Positions 36,862-45,867 of a DNA stretch of 64,000 bases are shown here, one piece after another. The DNA is from Roseinatronobacter sp. S2. GTDB lineage: Bacteria; Pseudomonadota; Alphaproteobacteria; Rhodobacterales; Rhodobacteraceae. Below the pieces are notes generated by a model, which did not search any database, was not told the DNA's origin, and saw only the letters and a list, made by a program, of their open reading frames with translations. The translations under genes were made by a program, and so were the position numbers. Location: contig NZ_CP121113.1 of assembly GCF_029581395.1 (NCBI RefSeq), forward strand, positions 924,501 through 988,500, written 5' to 3'. Position 1 is the first letter of the stretch. Each line of letters opens with the position of its first letter.

Positions 36862-37263
36862 TTATTCGTTACCTCTCAATATGTTGCGGTTGAATTCTTC
36901 CGACCCTTCGCCAAGGTTGGACGAGTTTTGTTCTGGATTTGCTCCAGACAGCCGGGATAGGCCACTAGCAGCGAGCAGCCCGCGATCAGTTTTGCGCGTG
37001 TAGGTTGCTGCCTCTTTCGGCGTTGTGTTCGCAAAGAATGCCATCACTTCAAATTCTGCGCCGCCCTGATCCGCGGTTGCAGTTGCCTGCCCCTTGCGGA
37101 TGCCGTGCAGGGAACAGTGGGCAAGTCCAGCCGCCCTGCACTGACGCTTAAACCTGTTGCCCAGCGTTTCGCGCTTGTAGGGCAGGCCTTTGCCGTGATG
37201 GATCAGAACCGCATTGTTGTAGAACTCAAGCCTGAGGCGTGACTTTCCCTTTCCCCCTTGAAC
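36862..37263 (-). pseudogene. C-terminal remnant of another tyrosine integrase
   Basis: The frame reads LEFYNNAVLIHHGKGLPYKR, then TLGNRFKRQCRAAGLAHCS, LHGIRKGQATATADQGGAE and AATYTRKTDRGLLAASGLSR, and stops at 36862. HGIRKG (catalytic His and Arg) and ATYTRKT (nucleophile Tyr) identify the end of a tyrosine integrase. The catalytic Arg region is missing: the 5' part is cut where the IS5 remnant begins. Its 3' end lies 10 bases from the right att copy, just as the intact integrase lies next to the tRNA, so it belonged to an older island in the same site. Confidence 0.7.
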
Positions 37264-37681
37264 TCAGGCTACGCAGACGATCTCGGCCGTTCCGAGGGCT
37301 GAGACGCGGTTCATCAGGGCGATGCGGATTTCGGCAGTTCGGCGGTCTGGGTGTCTTGCAGCGATACGCTCTCCGACGGCTTTGAGACTTCGCACGTTGC
37401 GCCACTGGCGTCGGCCCTGAACGCCATGCTCACGGGCCTGCCATTCGCGTTCATCGGGCGGACGAGGCCCCATTTGGGTCAGGACCCTCTCATTCCAGAA
37501 ACTTGAGGCAGGTGCTGTCAACCAGCAGGTTCAGCGAACCGCCGACGCGCCGGTACCGTTGCTTGCTATGACGATTGTGAACATCTGTCCGGCATCGGTC
37601 GATCAGGTCGGCTACCTTATCCAGTGTGCGTTGCATGATTTTCGCAGCTGGCCAAAACGAAGGCGAAACCGAAAGCGGCAA
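37264..37681 (-). pseudogene. Broken IS5-family transposase
   Basis: Two frames carry pieces of one transposase. Upstream piece: HSKQRYRRVGGSLNLLVDST. Downstream piece: DEREWQAREHGVQGRRQWR directly joined to the usual C-terminus SLKAVGERIAARHPDRRTAE...LMNRVSALG. The frameshift is near 37490-37520, and the central DDE region between the Trp-Arg block and the C-terminus is deleted. The element cannot be active. It truncates the neighbouring integrase fragment. Terminal inverted repeats were not identified. Confidence 0.65.
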
Positions 37682-38417
37682 ATTCCTATTAACTTTCGTG
37701 TGACAGATCCTGAAATTCTTGGCTGCTACCGTGGATTTTCTGTTGCGGCCTGCAGTTCCAAAATTTGCAACATTTGCGCCATTAATTGCAATTTTTTACT
37801 GACTTTATTGCTGATAGAATCGCCAGGTAGAGGTTGATCAGGCGCTGCAATAGGGGGGAGCTATAAGGAAAGTCATGACGCTGCTCTTGGACCCTGCCGT
37901 GCTTTCGCCATGTCTGACTTTGGGCAATGGTGCCGTCGCAGACCCTTAGAACAACAGGCTGCGCGCTGCCCTGTTCACCGAGATACCGAAATCCGGTGTC
38001 GAACCGGATATTCTACCTGCCGGTCGATGTGGCCCTTAGTCGGGGCATCGCCAAAGTGAAGGACGACATGACGGAAGATATTGTGAATTTCAATCCAGAG
38101 TATCCTAAGTCGCGAACGCAGTTCGTCAGGTTTGCGTGAAGCGCTGAAAAACGTTGTTCCCTTGCTGCGAAAAAGCGAGTTCGCAACTTGATCTGCCAGG
38201 ATTACGGCGTGCCCGTGTACACGGATGTCCTGTATGATCAGGCAACACAACCTTCATGCCGCTGGCCCACGCCGTAGACGGGATAGTGCGTATACTCTTT
38301 CTCTTTGGTTCACGCACGGAGCAATGCTCGTAGCCCGTAGTCCATGGGACGAATGTTATATTTTCAAAGGAAAATGATCCGGACGGGAGGGATCATTACA
38401 AAACGGAGGACGACAAG
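37682..38417. other. Degenerate intergenic region after the insertion remnants
   Basis: No gene is supported on either strand. The stretch includes one more member of the ATTAATTGC site family (GCGCCATTAATTGCAATT at 37776-37793) and several short antisense frames with no family likeness. The last 60 bases before 38418 contain the ribosome site ACGGAGGACG of the SGNH hydrolase gene. Confidence 0.4.
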
Positions 38418-39212
38418 ATGAATACAGGAACACACGCGCTCGCTGGTCTCTCAGCGCTGTTACTTGCAAGTGCGGGTCATGCTCAAGATGTTACCGGTCA
38501 ATCCGGCGCTGCCGATCTGGGAGTGGATTCCCCGCGGCAGGTCCTTTTTGTTGGAAACAGTTACCTTTACTATAATGACAGTCTTCACAACCATACCAGC
38601 CGCATGGTTGCCGAAGGTGAAGGTATCGATGATCTGGCATACCGTTCGGTTACCATATCGGGTGGGTCACTTAATTTTCAACCGATCGATCATTACCTGA
38701 CCCAAGGGGCGATTGGCTATGATGGGCCATTTGATGTGGTGATCTTGCAGGGCCACAGCGCAGCCGCCAACACCGAGACCCGTCGCGAGCGGTTTCGCGG
38801 TGCAGTGCTGAGTGCCCATGAAATGATCGAGGCGCATGGTGCGACGACTGCACTTTACATGACCCATGCCTATGCCGAGGGTCACAACAACTACGACCCC
38901 GAAATGACGGGTAATCTGGCCGCGCTTTATACCGAAATAGGCAACGAGATAGGTGCACTGGTGATTCCTGTAGGCCTTGCATTCGAGCGGGCACGTGCAG
39001 AACGCCCTGAGTTGGATTTGCATGTGGAGTTCGACCATAGCCACCCAAACCTTGAGGGAAGCTACCTTGCTGCGGCCACCGTATATGCCACGCTCTACGG
39101 TGCGCCATCGGTCGGGTTGGAATATGACTATTTCGGCCGTCTTGATGCAGAAACGGTCAGATTTCTGCAAGAGGTGGCGATAGACACAGTCAGTAGCTTC
39201 CAAGGCAACTGA
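38418..39212 (+). CDS. Secreted SGNH/GDSL-type hydrolase
   Basis: 264 residues with a signal peptide (short N-region, hydrophobic ALAGLSALLLASAGHAQ, cleavage after the Ala-x-Ala-like end near residue 22). SGNH blocks: LFVGNSYLYYND (nucleophile Ser in GNS), a Gly block near ISGGSLN, VVILQGHS in place of the Asn block, and FDHSHPNLEGSYLAA (catalytic Asp/His block). It probably deacylates or hydrolyses an ester in the periplasm; the substrate is unknown. It stands alone between island debris and a tandem repeat. A distant relative with similar blocks is at 56312-57313. Confidence 0.78.
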   Translation: MNTGTHALAGLSALLLASAGHAQDVTGQSGAADLGVDSPRQVLFVGNSYLYYNDSLHNHTSRMVAEGEGIDDLAYRSVTISGGSLNFQPIDHYLTQGAIGYDGPFDVVILQGHSAAANTETRRERFRGAVLSAHEMIEAHGATTALYMTHAYAEGHNNYDPEMTGNLAALYTEIGNEIGALVIPVGLAFERARAERPELDLHVEFDHSHPNLEGSYLAAATVYATLYGAPSVGLEYDYFGRLDAETVRFLQEVAIDTVSSFQGN

Positions 39213-39392
39213 TCCAAGCAAAACCGTTCAAGGACAACACCACGGTAGTGTGATCTATGCTTCTGAGGTGTTGTCCAGTCTTGCACTATGGCTTTGCCGC
39301 GGCTGTCGGCGGACAGCGACACTTACTTTGAATAAATTCATTGTTGGCACCCGATCAATGAGTTGCCACTGCTGTATCGCCCGAAACGGATT

Positions 39393-39434
39393 CAGCGCCA
39401 GCGCCAGCGCCAGCGCCAGCGCCAGCGTCAGCGT
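39393..39434 (+). repeat. Hexanucleotide tandem repeat (CAGCGC)5(CAGCGT)2
   Basis: Seven consecutive 6-base units, five CAGCGC then two CAGCGT, in the 566-base gap between the SGNH hydrolase and the LysR gene. A six-base unit preserves reading frame, but no supported gene runs through it. The remaining bases of 39213-39778 contain nothing I can identify. Confidence 0.85.
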
Positions 39435-39778
39435 CACCTTCAACGTGAACTCTGATGTCTGAACCGCAACTACACAGAAATTACGCGCCCATACTGAACT
39501 GTGCAAAGGTGACGAACGTGGTTAAATCAAGAGAAAACAAGAACCGCACAACCTGAGCAGTTGCGAAACACTGCGCTGGACGAAGCATATGGGTAGCGGC
39601 GCCGATTCACAGCTGATATTTTGATCAGTGTGTACTGATGCTTGTCCATTGAAAAAAGGGATGGAATTGTAATGGCACAGAGGATCGATCAGAATATCCC
39701 GGACACGGGATCTTCGCGCAGGCTGTCGTGTCGCGTGGTCATCGTCGCGCCAAGTATCCCTTCGTTGATGTGGCTGGC

Positions 39779-40711
39779 ATGAACCTGCGCGCCTTGCGTC
39801 TGTTTCGTGAAATCGTGCTTACCGGGTCGTTGAAAAACGCTGCGCGGCGAATGAACGCGTCCACATCCGCCGCAAGCAGACTGATTGTAAATCTGGAACA
39901 GGAACTGAATCTAACGCTTTTCTCTCGCAACCTTCGGCGGTTGGAATTGACCGAGGATGGCGATCTCTTCTATCGCCAGATCATGCATACGCTGGATGGG
40001 CTGGACGAAATTCCCACGCTGGCAAAAGATATCGGGCGCCGTGCGCGCTCGTGGCTGTCGGTTGTAACCGCAGCACCTGTTGCAAGCGGACTAGTTGCGC
40101 CCGCGCTTGAACAAATGATGCGTGATGGCGCAGAATTTCGCTGCAGCGTCAGTGTCGAAACCCGCTTCGATATTGAAAGCAAGGTTGCCGCAAGGGGCTA
40201 TAACCTTGGATTGATTTCCCTGCCGGTCGAGAATTCGATCATCGCACTGGATACTGTGCCGATCCTGCGTGCGCGTATGGGGGCCATCCTGCCGCGCAAC
40301 CATCCGTTGGCTGCGCATGAAGTTGTTTCACTGGAATACCTGGCCAATGAACCCGTCATAGGGTTGCGCGCCGGGCAGCGCTGGCGTGATCGTGCGGATG
40401 AATTATTTGGCCGCACCGGCCTGCACCCGAAATTCTGGATAGAAACGAACGCGACCCCGCTTGTCGTCAGTATGGTGCGTGCTGGTCTAGGTGTTTCGCT
40501 GATTGATCGCGTTTGTGCCGGGCTGCTGGAGCATGGTGATACAGCGGTGTTCCGTCCATTGGAAGAACCGCATTGGGTCACATATGCCAGCCTGCATCCG
40601 CAGGGCAAGCGGCTTGCACTTGCCGAAAGGTTTCTGGATGCGCTGACAGCCTCTATAGAGGTGCGCTGCGCTACTGACCCGGAATATGCGCGTGACATCG
40701 AACTGCTATAG
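39779..40711 (+). CDS. LysR-type transcriptional regulator
   Basis: 310 residues from ATG 39779. Winged HTH at 1-60 (MNLRALRLFREIVLTGSLKN, then AARRMNASTSAASRLIVNLE), linker helix, and a periplasmic-binding-protein-like effector domain (residues about 90-300). The ATG begins exactly at the family's N-terminus; an earlier start at 39728 would add 17 unlikely residues. Target genes are not evident: it is convergent with the lyase/ABC operon, and the upstream neighbour is the secreted hydrolase. The effector is unknown. Confidence 0.88.
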   Translation: MNLRALRLFREIVLTGSLKNAARRMNASTSAASRLIVNLEQELNLTLFSRNLRRLELTEDGDLFYRQIMHTLDGLDEIPTLAKDIGRRARSWLSVVTAAPVASGLVAPALEQMMRDGAEFRCSVSVETRFDIESKVAARGYNLGLISLPVENSIIALDTVPILRARMGAILPRNHPLAAHEVVSLEYLANEPVIGLRAGQRWRDRADELFGRTGLHPKFWIETNATPLVVSMVRAGLGVSLIDRVCAGLLEHGDTAVFRPLEEPHWVTYASLHPQGKRLALAERFLDALTASIEVRCATDPEYARDIELL

Positions 40712-40773
40712 GCATCCGTGCGAGCCGGACATCACAATGCCTGATGGCGCAGCTGCCACTACACCATCGCGGG

Positions 40774-42135
40774 CTAATCCACCGGATCAGCCCTGTCCCG
40801 CAAACGTTTTGCAAGCTTGTGACCCATCATGGCCGCGTCTTGCGCAATGCGGGAACTTTCGCCCAGATAGGTTCTTGAATCGAGTGCTGCGCGCGCGACA
40901 TCAACGCTGATACTTCCTTTCAGCTGGTGCAGTGCAGCAACCTTGGTCGCGACCATATCGGGGTCCGGTCCTGCGGTGGTCAAGACGTCGTGCAACAGGT
41001 CATGGGCCTGCAAATGGCCCAGCAATGGTGCCATCAGCATCATCAGCCGCTCTGACGCTGAATTTGCCCCTGAAGCATCAAGGTTTGCAGCCATTTGCAC
41101 AGGTCGTGCAGTTATCAGCCCGCAAAGTTCATCAAAGGCCTGTGCAAGCTTCCATGCCAGCGGGCAAGCCCGGTCCAGCGTCCGCACAACAAGATGGTTG
41201 GCTGCGGCATCGCCTTCATTGGCTGTCAGTGCACCTTCCATCGCAGGTATAACGGCGGAACGTAAATCAGCTGCCATGGCAATCACATGCACGACCCGTT
41301 TGGGATTGATTTTGTGGGGCATGGTCGATGATCCGACCACGCCGGGTTCAAGCGTTTCTGCCACCTCGTTTATTTCTTCGGACATAAGCGCGTATAATTC
41401 GCGCGCGATACGTTCGGCCGTGGTTGCCCAAAGTGCAAGCTGCGCAACATAATCGGCAAAAATGTCGTTCACCGCGCGCCCCGGAACCAGCATTTGCGAC
41501 AACCCAAGGCGTTCGGCCATCAGACGATTCACCGCCTGCCCCTGCCCGTCAAAGGCGTGCATCGCGCCGACTGCGCCGCCGAAAGGCAGCACGAAAACCC
41601 GTTGTTCCATCGATTCCAAACGCGCAACAGTGCGGCTTAATTCTTCGATCCAGCTTGCAACCTTGAAACCGAAGCTGATGGGCAAGGCATGCTGGCGGTT
41701 GGTGCGCCCGATCATGGGGGTTTCGGCATGGTGGCGGGCCAGTGCGGCAAGCTGGTCCACCGCACTGGCAAGATGGCGATACAGCCGCTCTTGCGCGCGC
41801 CGCATCAACAGCAGCCGCCCGGTCTGCATCACGTTCTGGGTCGTCGCACCCCAATGGACGTATCGGCCTGCCTGCCCCGCACGATCAGACAGCACTTTGG
41901 TCAGCGCATGGATCGGGGCATGCGTGCGCCTTGCTTCATCTTCCAGCGTTTCAAGGCCAAGTGTTCCGACTTGTGCAACTGCGGCGATCCCTTCCGCCGC
42001 CGAGGGGGGGATGATCCCTAGATCGGCCTGTGCGTGAGCCAACGCTACTTCTACGTCCAACCAGGATTGCCAGATATTTGTTGGTGAAAACAACGTTTCA
42101 GGCGTGATCTGCGTCATGTCTGCATTATCCTTCAT
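40774..42135 (-). CDS. Fumarase/aspartase-superfamily lyase (adenylosuccinate lyase / carboxymuconate cycloisomerase type)
   Basis: 453 residues. Superfamily regions are C1 (VHWGATTQNVMQT), C2 (MIGRTNRQHALPISFG) and the signature C3 loop GSSTMPHKINPKR with the catalytic Ser. It removes fumarate-like groups or cycloisomerises a related substrate. It is the last gene of the peptide-type ABC operon, with a 4-base ATGA overlap with the ATPase gene, so its substrate is probably what the importer brings in rather than a purine intermediate. A housekeeping PurB role is unlikely from this context. The exact reaction is unresolved. Confidence 0.8.
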   Translation of the reverse strand: MKDNADMTQITPETLFSPTNIWQSWLDVEVALAHAQADLGIIPPSAAEGIAAVAQVGTLGLETLEDEARRTHAPIHALTKVLSDRAGQAGRYVHWGATTQNVMQTGRLLLMRRAQERLYRHLASAVDQLAALARHHAETPMIGRTNRQHALPISFGFKVASWIEELSRTVARLESMEQRVFVLPFGGAVGAMHAFDGQGQAVNRLMAERLGLSQMLVPGRAVNDIFADYVAQLALWATTAERIARELYALMSEEINEVAETLEPGVVGSSTMPHKINPKRVVHVIAMAADLRSAVIPAMEGALTANEGDAAANHLVVRTLDRACPLAWKLAQAFDELCGLITARPVQMAANLDASGANSASERLMMLMAPLLGHLQAHDLLHDVLTTAGPDPDMVATKVAALHQLKGSISVDVARAALDSRTYLGESSRIAQDAAMMGHKLAKRLRDRADPVD

Positions 42136-43955
42136 GCGCCTGCCCCCGCAGCGAGGGCGGCAGAGTCAAACCTTGGCGCTGCTTGCAGCAATGCCTGCGT
42201 ATACGCATCTTCGGGTGCGCAAAGGACGCGTGACGCAGGGCCTTGTTCAACAAGGCGGCCCTGCAACAGCACTGCAACGCGGCTTGCCAGTTGGTGAACA
42301 ACGGCCATGTCGTGGGTGATGATCAGCGTGGTCAGGCCGAACTCTGCCTGAAGATCCGACAAAAGGTTCAGGATCTGCGCTTGAACGGAAACGTCCAGTG
42401 CCGAAGTTGGTTCATCACAGATCAGCACTTCGGGGTTGTTAATCATCGCGCGGGCGATGGCAATGCGCTGGCGCTGTCCGCCTGACAGATTCAGCGGATA
42501 GCTGTGCAACAGACGCGATGGCAAGCCTACCAGTTCCATCATTTCGCGCGCCCGACGCAGTCGCTCACTTGCGCCAACACCGCGCAGATGCAGGGGGCGT
42601 GCGATGATTTCAGCAACCGTGCGCCGCGGATTAAGCGAGGAATAGGGGTCCTGGAAAATTGGCTGGACCAAGCGCGCGCGCGTGGTATCCGGCATTCCGG
42701 TGATATCTTGCCCCTGAAGCGAAACCGAACCGCTGCTGGGATCGACCAGCCCCAACATGATGCGTGCCAAAGTCGACTTTCCCGATCCGCTTTCGCCCAC
42801 AAGCGCCAGCGTTTCGCCACGTCGCACCATCAACGACACGTCATCAACGGCGCGAATTTCCTTTTTCGGGCTGAAGAAACCGGCATTCAGGTGGTAAATC
42901 TTGGTGATATTGCGTGCCTCTATCATCGGCGCATCATTTGATGTTGCAGGGTCCGGTTGGAGCAAGGCGCGCGCGGGCGTTTCGGTGGGCGGGCTTGGCT
43001 GTATCACGACGCAGCGCGCCCAATGATCGGAAGATCCTTGTAACGGAGGGCGCGCACGGGTGCAGGCGGGCATGGCTTCGGCGCAACGTGGCGCAAAAAC
43101 ACAGGCTTCAGGCGGGGCAAACTGTGCTTCGACAGTGCCTGGAATTGCGGCCAACCTGCGGCGTGCCCCGTCAATAGTCGGGATCGCCCGCAGCAATGCG
43201 CCAGTATACGGATGTCGCGCTTGCGCCAGCACATCTGGTGTGCGGCCCTGTTCCAGAAGTTCGCCGCAATACATGACAGCCGCGCGCTCAGTGGTTTGTG
43301 AAACCACTGCAAGATCATGCGATATCAGGATCATAGCCATTCCGGTTTCGCGGCGCAGTTCTGCCAGAAGTGCCATGATCTGCGCCTGAACTGTCACGTC
43401 CAGCGCCGTCGTGGGTTCATCCGCGATCAGTAATTCGGGTTCGAGCATGAGCGCCATAGCGATCATCACGCGTTGGCGTTGCCCCCCCGACATCTGATGC
43501 GGGTATTGTCCCATCCGCGCGCCGGGTTCAGGAATTCCCACCCTGTCAAGCAGCGAAACGGCCCGCCTATGCGCAGCCCGCGTATCCATGCGCCCCAATC
43601 GGACCGCAGCTTCCGTCATTTGTCGACCGATTGTATAAACCGGATTTAATGATGTCATCGGTTCCTGAAAGATCATCCCGATGCGCCCGCCCTGAACACG
43701 GTCGGCAAATTGCGCATCGGGCATGGAAAGCAAATCATCGTCCCCCATCCGCAAAGTATCAGCTGTCAGTTGCGCGTTGCGCGGTAGCAGCCGCATAAGC
43801 GAAAGTGCCGTCATTGACTTTCCCGACCCGCTTTCACCGACAATCGCCAGCGCTTCGCCCTGATCAAGCTGGAAGGATATTTCATGCACCGCATGCAGCC
43901 AACCTGATGGGACAGGCAAGCGCACTGACAGGTTTTCAACTTCGAGCAAGGGCAT
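42132..43955 (-). CDS. Fused dual ABC transporter ATPase (DppD-DppF type)
   Basis: 607 residues with two nucleotide-binding domains. First: [15 protein letters not shown]alker A, LSGGQ-like [15 protein letters not shown], Walker [15 protein letters not shown]. Second: [43 protein letters not shown]. Each half ends with the oligopeptide-type C-terminal extension; the first shows CVFAPRC, the cysteine motif of these proteins. It powers the adjacent permeases. ATG 43955 shares one base with the upstream permease stop (TGATG). The fused GsiA-like layout is normal for this family. Confidence 0.93.
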   Translation of the reverse strand: MPLLEVENLSVRLPVPSGWLHAVHEISFQLDQGEALAIVGESGSGKSMTALSLMRLLPRNAQLTADTLRMGDDDLLSMPDAQFADRVQGGRIGMIFQEPMTSLNPVYTIGRQMTEAAVRLGRMDTRAAHRRAVSLLDRVGIPEPGARMGQYPHQMSGGQRQRVMIAMALMLEPELLIADEPTTALDVTVQAQIMALLAELRRETGMAMILISHDLAVVSQTTERAAVMYCGELLEQGRTPDVLAQARHPYTGALLRAIPTIDGARRRLAAIPGTVEAQFAPPEACVFAPRCAEAMPACTRARPPLQGSSDHWARCVVIQPSPPTETPARALLQPDPATSNDAPMIEARNITKIYHLNAGFFSPKKEIRAVDDVSLMVRRGETLALVGESGSGKSTLARIMLGLVDPSSGSVSLQGQDITGMPDTTRARLVQPIFQDPYSSLNPRRTVAEIIARPLHLRGVGASERLRRAREMMELVGLPSRLLHSYPLNLSGGQRQRIAIARAMINNPEVLICDEPTSALDVSVQAQILNLLSDLQAEFGLTTLIITHDMAVVHQLASRVAVLLQGRLVEQGPASRVLCAPEDAYTQALLQAAPRFDSAALAAGAGA

Positions 43956-44869
43956 CAGCTTTTCTCCTCGGGTGAGGTGATGTCGCGCAGGCCGTCGCCC
44001 ATCAGGTTGGCGCCGATTACCAGAACAAACAGGAATATACCGGGCAGCACGACCAGCCAGGGGCGGTAGAAGATCGCCTCTTTGCCTTCGGCGATCATCA
44101 AGCCCCAACTGGGTGTCGGCGCCTGAATGCCAACCCCCAGAAAACTGAGAGCGGACTCGGCCAGAATTGCGATACCCAGTTCAAATGTGAAGATAACGAT
44201 GATCTTGGAACTCAGGTTTGGCAGGATCTCATGCCAGATGATCTGGCGTGAACTTGCACCGGACGCCCGCGCCGCCGCCACAAAATCCAGACTGCGGATA
44301 TGCTGTGTGGCAGATCGCGTGACGACTAGAAAATAGGTCCAGTGCAAAACACCGATAATGCAGATCACCACGATCAGAGAGGGGCCGATGAAAAAGACAA
44401 GCGCCATGGCCAGAAGCAGCCCCGGCAACGCAAGTTGGGTCGTCAGCACAAAATTGACGGCGTGATCGACCCAACCACCAAAATAGCCCGCCAGCACGCC
44501 AAGCGTGACCCCGATGAGCAGCCCGATGGTGGCGGCGCTAAGTCCGATGGTGATGGATATGCGTGTTCCATAGATCAGCCGGCTTAGATAGTCCCGCCCG
44601 ACCTGGTCGGTTCCCAGTGGATAAGTCCAGTTGCCACCCTCGACCCAGACAGGGGGCAGCAGGCGGTTGGGCAGGGATTGCTGGAATGGGTGATGCGGGG
44701 CCAGATAGGGAGCAAAGACTGCAACCAGTATCAACACGATCAGGATACCGGCCCCAATCTGGAACCCGCGGTGGTTCCATGCGCGTGTGCGGACCAACTG
44801 GCCGGGGCTGGGCGGCAGCTGTTCAACAGTGTCCGTGGGGTGCGCGGGGTGTTTCAATATACGGCTCAT
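43955..44869 (-). CDS. Peptide-type ABC transporter permease (DppC-like)
   Basis: 304 residues. Cytoplasmic N-terminus, first membrane helix GILIVLILVAVFAPYLAP, periplasmic loop with LGTDQVGRDYLSRLIYGTRISITIG, and then four or more membrane helices. The EAA loop is DFVAAARASGASSRQIIWHEILPNL. GIQAPTPSWGLMI near the end is typical of DppC/OppC. It pairs with the DppB-like permease, whose stop overlaps its start by 4 bases. Confidence 0.93.
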   Translation of the reverse strand: MSRILKHPAHPTDTVEQLPPSPGQLVRTRAWNHRGFQIGAGILIVLILVAVFAPYLAPHHPFQQSLPNRLLPPVWVEGGNWTYPLGTDQVGRDYLSRLIYGTRISITIGLSAATIGLLIGVTLGVLAGYFGGWVDHAVNFVLTTQLALPGLLLAMALVFFIGPSLIVVICIIGVLHWTYFLVVTRSATQHIRSLDFVAAARASGASSRQIIWHEILPNLSSKIIVIFTFELGIAILAESALSFLGVGIQAPTPSWGLMIAEGKEAIFYRPWLVVLPGIFLFVLVIGANLMGDGLRDITSPEEKS

Positions 44870-45783
44870 CTGATACGTATCCTTGGATCAAGGGCTGCAT
44901 TCAGGATGTCGGCCAGCAAGTTCATTGCCACGAATACCAGTGCGAACAGAAAGATCAGGATCTGCACGGTGGGAATGTCGGCACCAAGGATTGACTGCAA
45001 TGCCAAGCGCCCCAGACCATTGATTGCGAAAATACTTTCGGTAATCACGGACCCGCCAACTTTCTGCCCCAACTGGACGGCCAGAACTGAAACCACTGGC
45101 AAAAGTGCGTTGCGCAGCGCATGCCGAAGCAGCAGTGTCGGGCCACGATAGCCCTTGGCGCGGGCCGTGCGGATGTAATCCGAACCCATGACTTCTATCA
45201 GGCCGGTGCGCATCAGTCGCATGACCGGCGGCACCGAGGACGCCCCCAAAACAAAGGCGGGCAGGACAAAGTGCAGCCAAGTATGATCTCCCGATACGGG
45301 AAAGATAGGTATCATCACTGCAAACAGAATAATCAGGATCAGCCCCAGCCAGAAATTCGGAACCGCTTGCGCCGATACGGCCAGCCACAACGCCAGACTG
45401 TCGATCCAGGTGTTGCGGTTCAGCGCCGCAGCGGCGCCCAGCGGGATGGCAATTGCAATGGTCACGAAAAGTGCGGAAAAGGCCAGCGTCAGCGTGGTGC
45501 CAACGCGTTCGCCAACAAGTGTCGCTACCGGCTTGTTCCAATAATAGCTGACGCCGAAATCACCACGCAAAACACCCGTCAACCAATCCAGATAACGCAC
45601 CCAAAGCGGCCGGTCCAAACCATAGCGAACGCGTATCTGTTCGATCACTTCAGGGTCTGCCTCTTCGCCTGCTATGGCATATGCAGGGTCGGTGGCGATG
45701 TTCAGCAACAGGAACGCAGCTAGGGAAACAGTGAACGCCACTGCAATGGCAAGGCCCACGCGTTGCAATATATAATTTATCAT
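44866..45783 (-). CDS. Peptide-type ABC transporter permease (DppB-like)
   Basis: 305 residues. Starts with the typical MINYILQRVGLAIAVAFTVSLAAFLLLN helix, followed by YGLDRPLWVRYLDWLTGVLRGDFGVSY, and ends after the EAA loop SDYIRTARAKGYRGPTLLLRHALRNALLP and VITESIFAINGLGRLALQSI. Six membrane helices are expected. It lies 84 bases after the binding-protein gene with a hairpin in between. Confidence 0.93.
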   Translation of the reverse strand: MINYILQRVGLAIAVAFTVSLAAFLLLNIATDPAYAIAGEEADPEVIEQIRVRYGLDRPLWVRYLDWLTGVLRGDFGVSYYWNKPVATLVGERVGTTLTLAFSALFVTIAIAIPLGAAAALNRNTWIDSLALWLAVSAQAVPNFWLGLILIILFAVMIPIFPVSGDHTWLHFVLPAFVLGASSVPPVMRLMRTGLIEVMGSDYIRTARAKGYRGPTLLLRHALRNALLPVVSVLAVQLGQKVGGSVITESIFAINGLGRLALQSILGADIPTVQILIFLFALVFVAMNLLADILNAALDPRIRIR

Positions 45784-45814
45784 CTGTTGTTCTTCCCGAA
45801 AGCGGGTATGAATA

Positions 45815-45845
45815 GGGCCAGATTTGCAGCGAAACCATCTGGCCC
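45815..45845 (-). promoter_or_regulatory. Intercistronic stem-loop between binding protein and permease genes
   Basis: GGGCCAGAT and ATCTGGCCC form a perfect 9-bp stem with a 13-base loop in the 84-base gap. Such hairpins after ABC binding-protein genes usually protect the upstream mRNA or attenuate read-through, giving more binding protein than permease. There is no U-run, so it is not a strong terminator. Function is inferred. Confidence 0.6.
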
Positions 45846-45867
45846 ATTGTCTTCTTTGCGGATTTGT

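Noticed and set aside
37975..38250. Minus-strand 91-codon frame after the IS5 remnant
   Set aside because: Some protein-like stretches (FGDAPTKGHIDRQVEYPV) but no family recognised and no ribosome site; left as degenerate sequence.
38315..38345. Possible third att copy (GTAGCCCGTAG region)
   Set aside because: Only about nine bases match the att core and in the opposite orientation; not enough to call an attachment site.
39393..39434. Possible CRISPR array from the repeated CAGCGC units
   Set aside because: Units are contiguous six-mers with no spacers; it is a microsatellite, and no cas genes are present.
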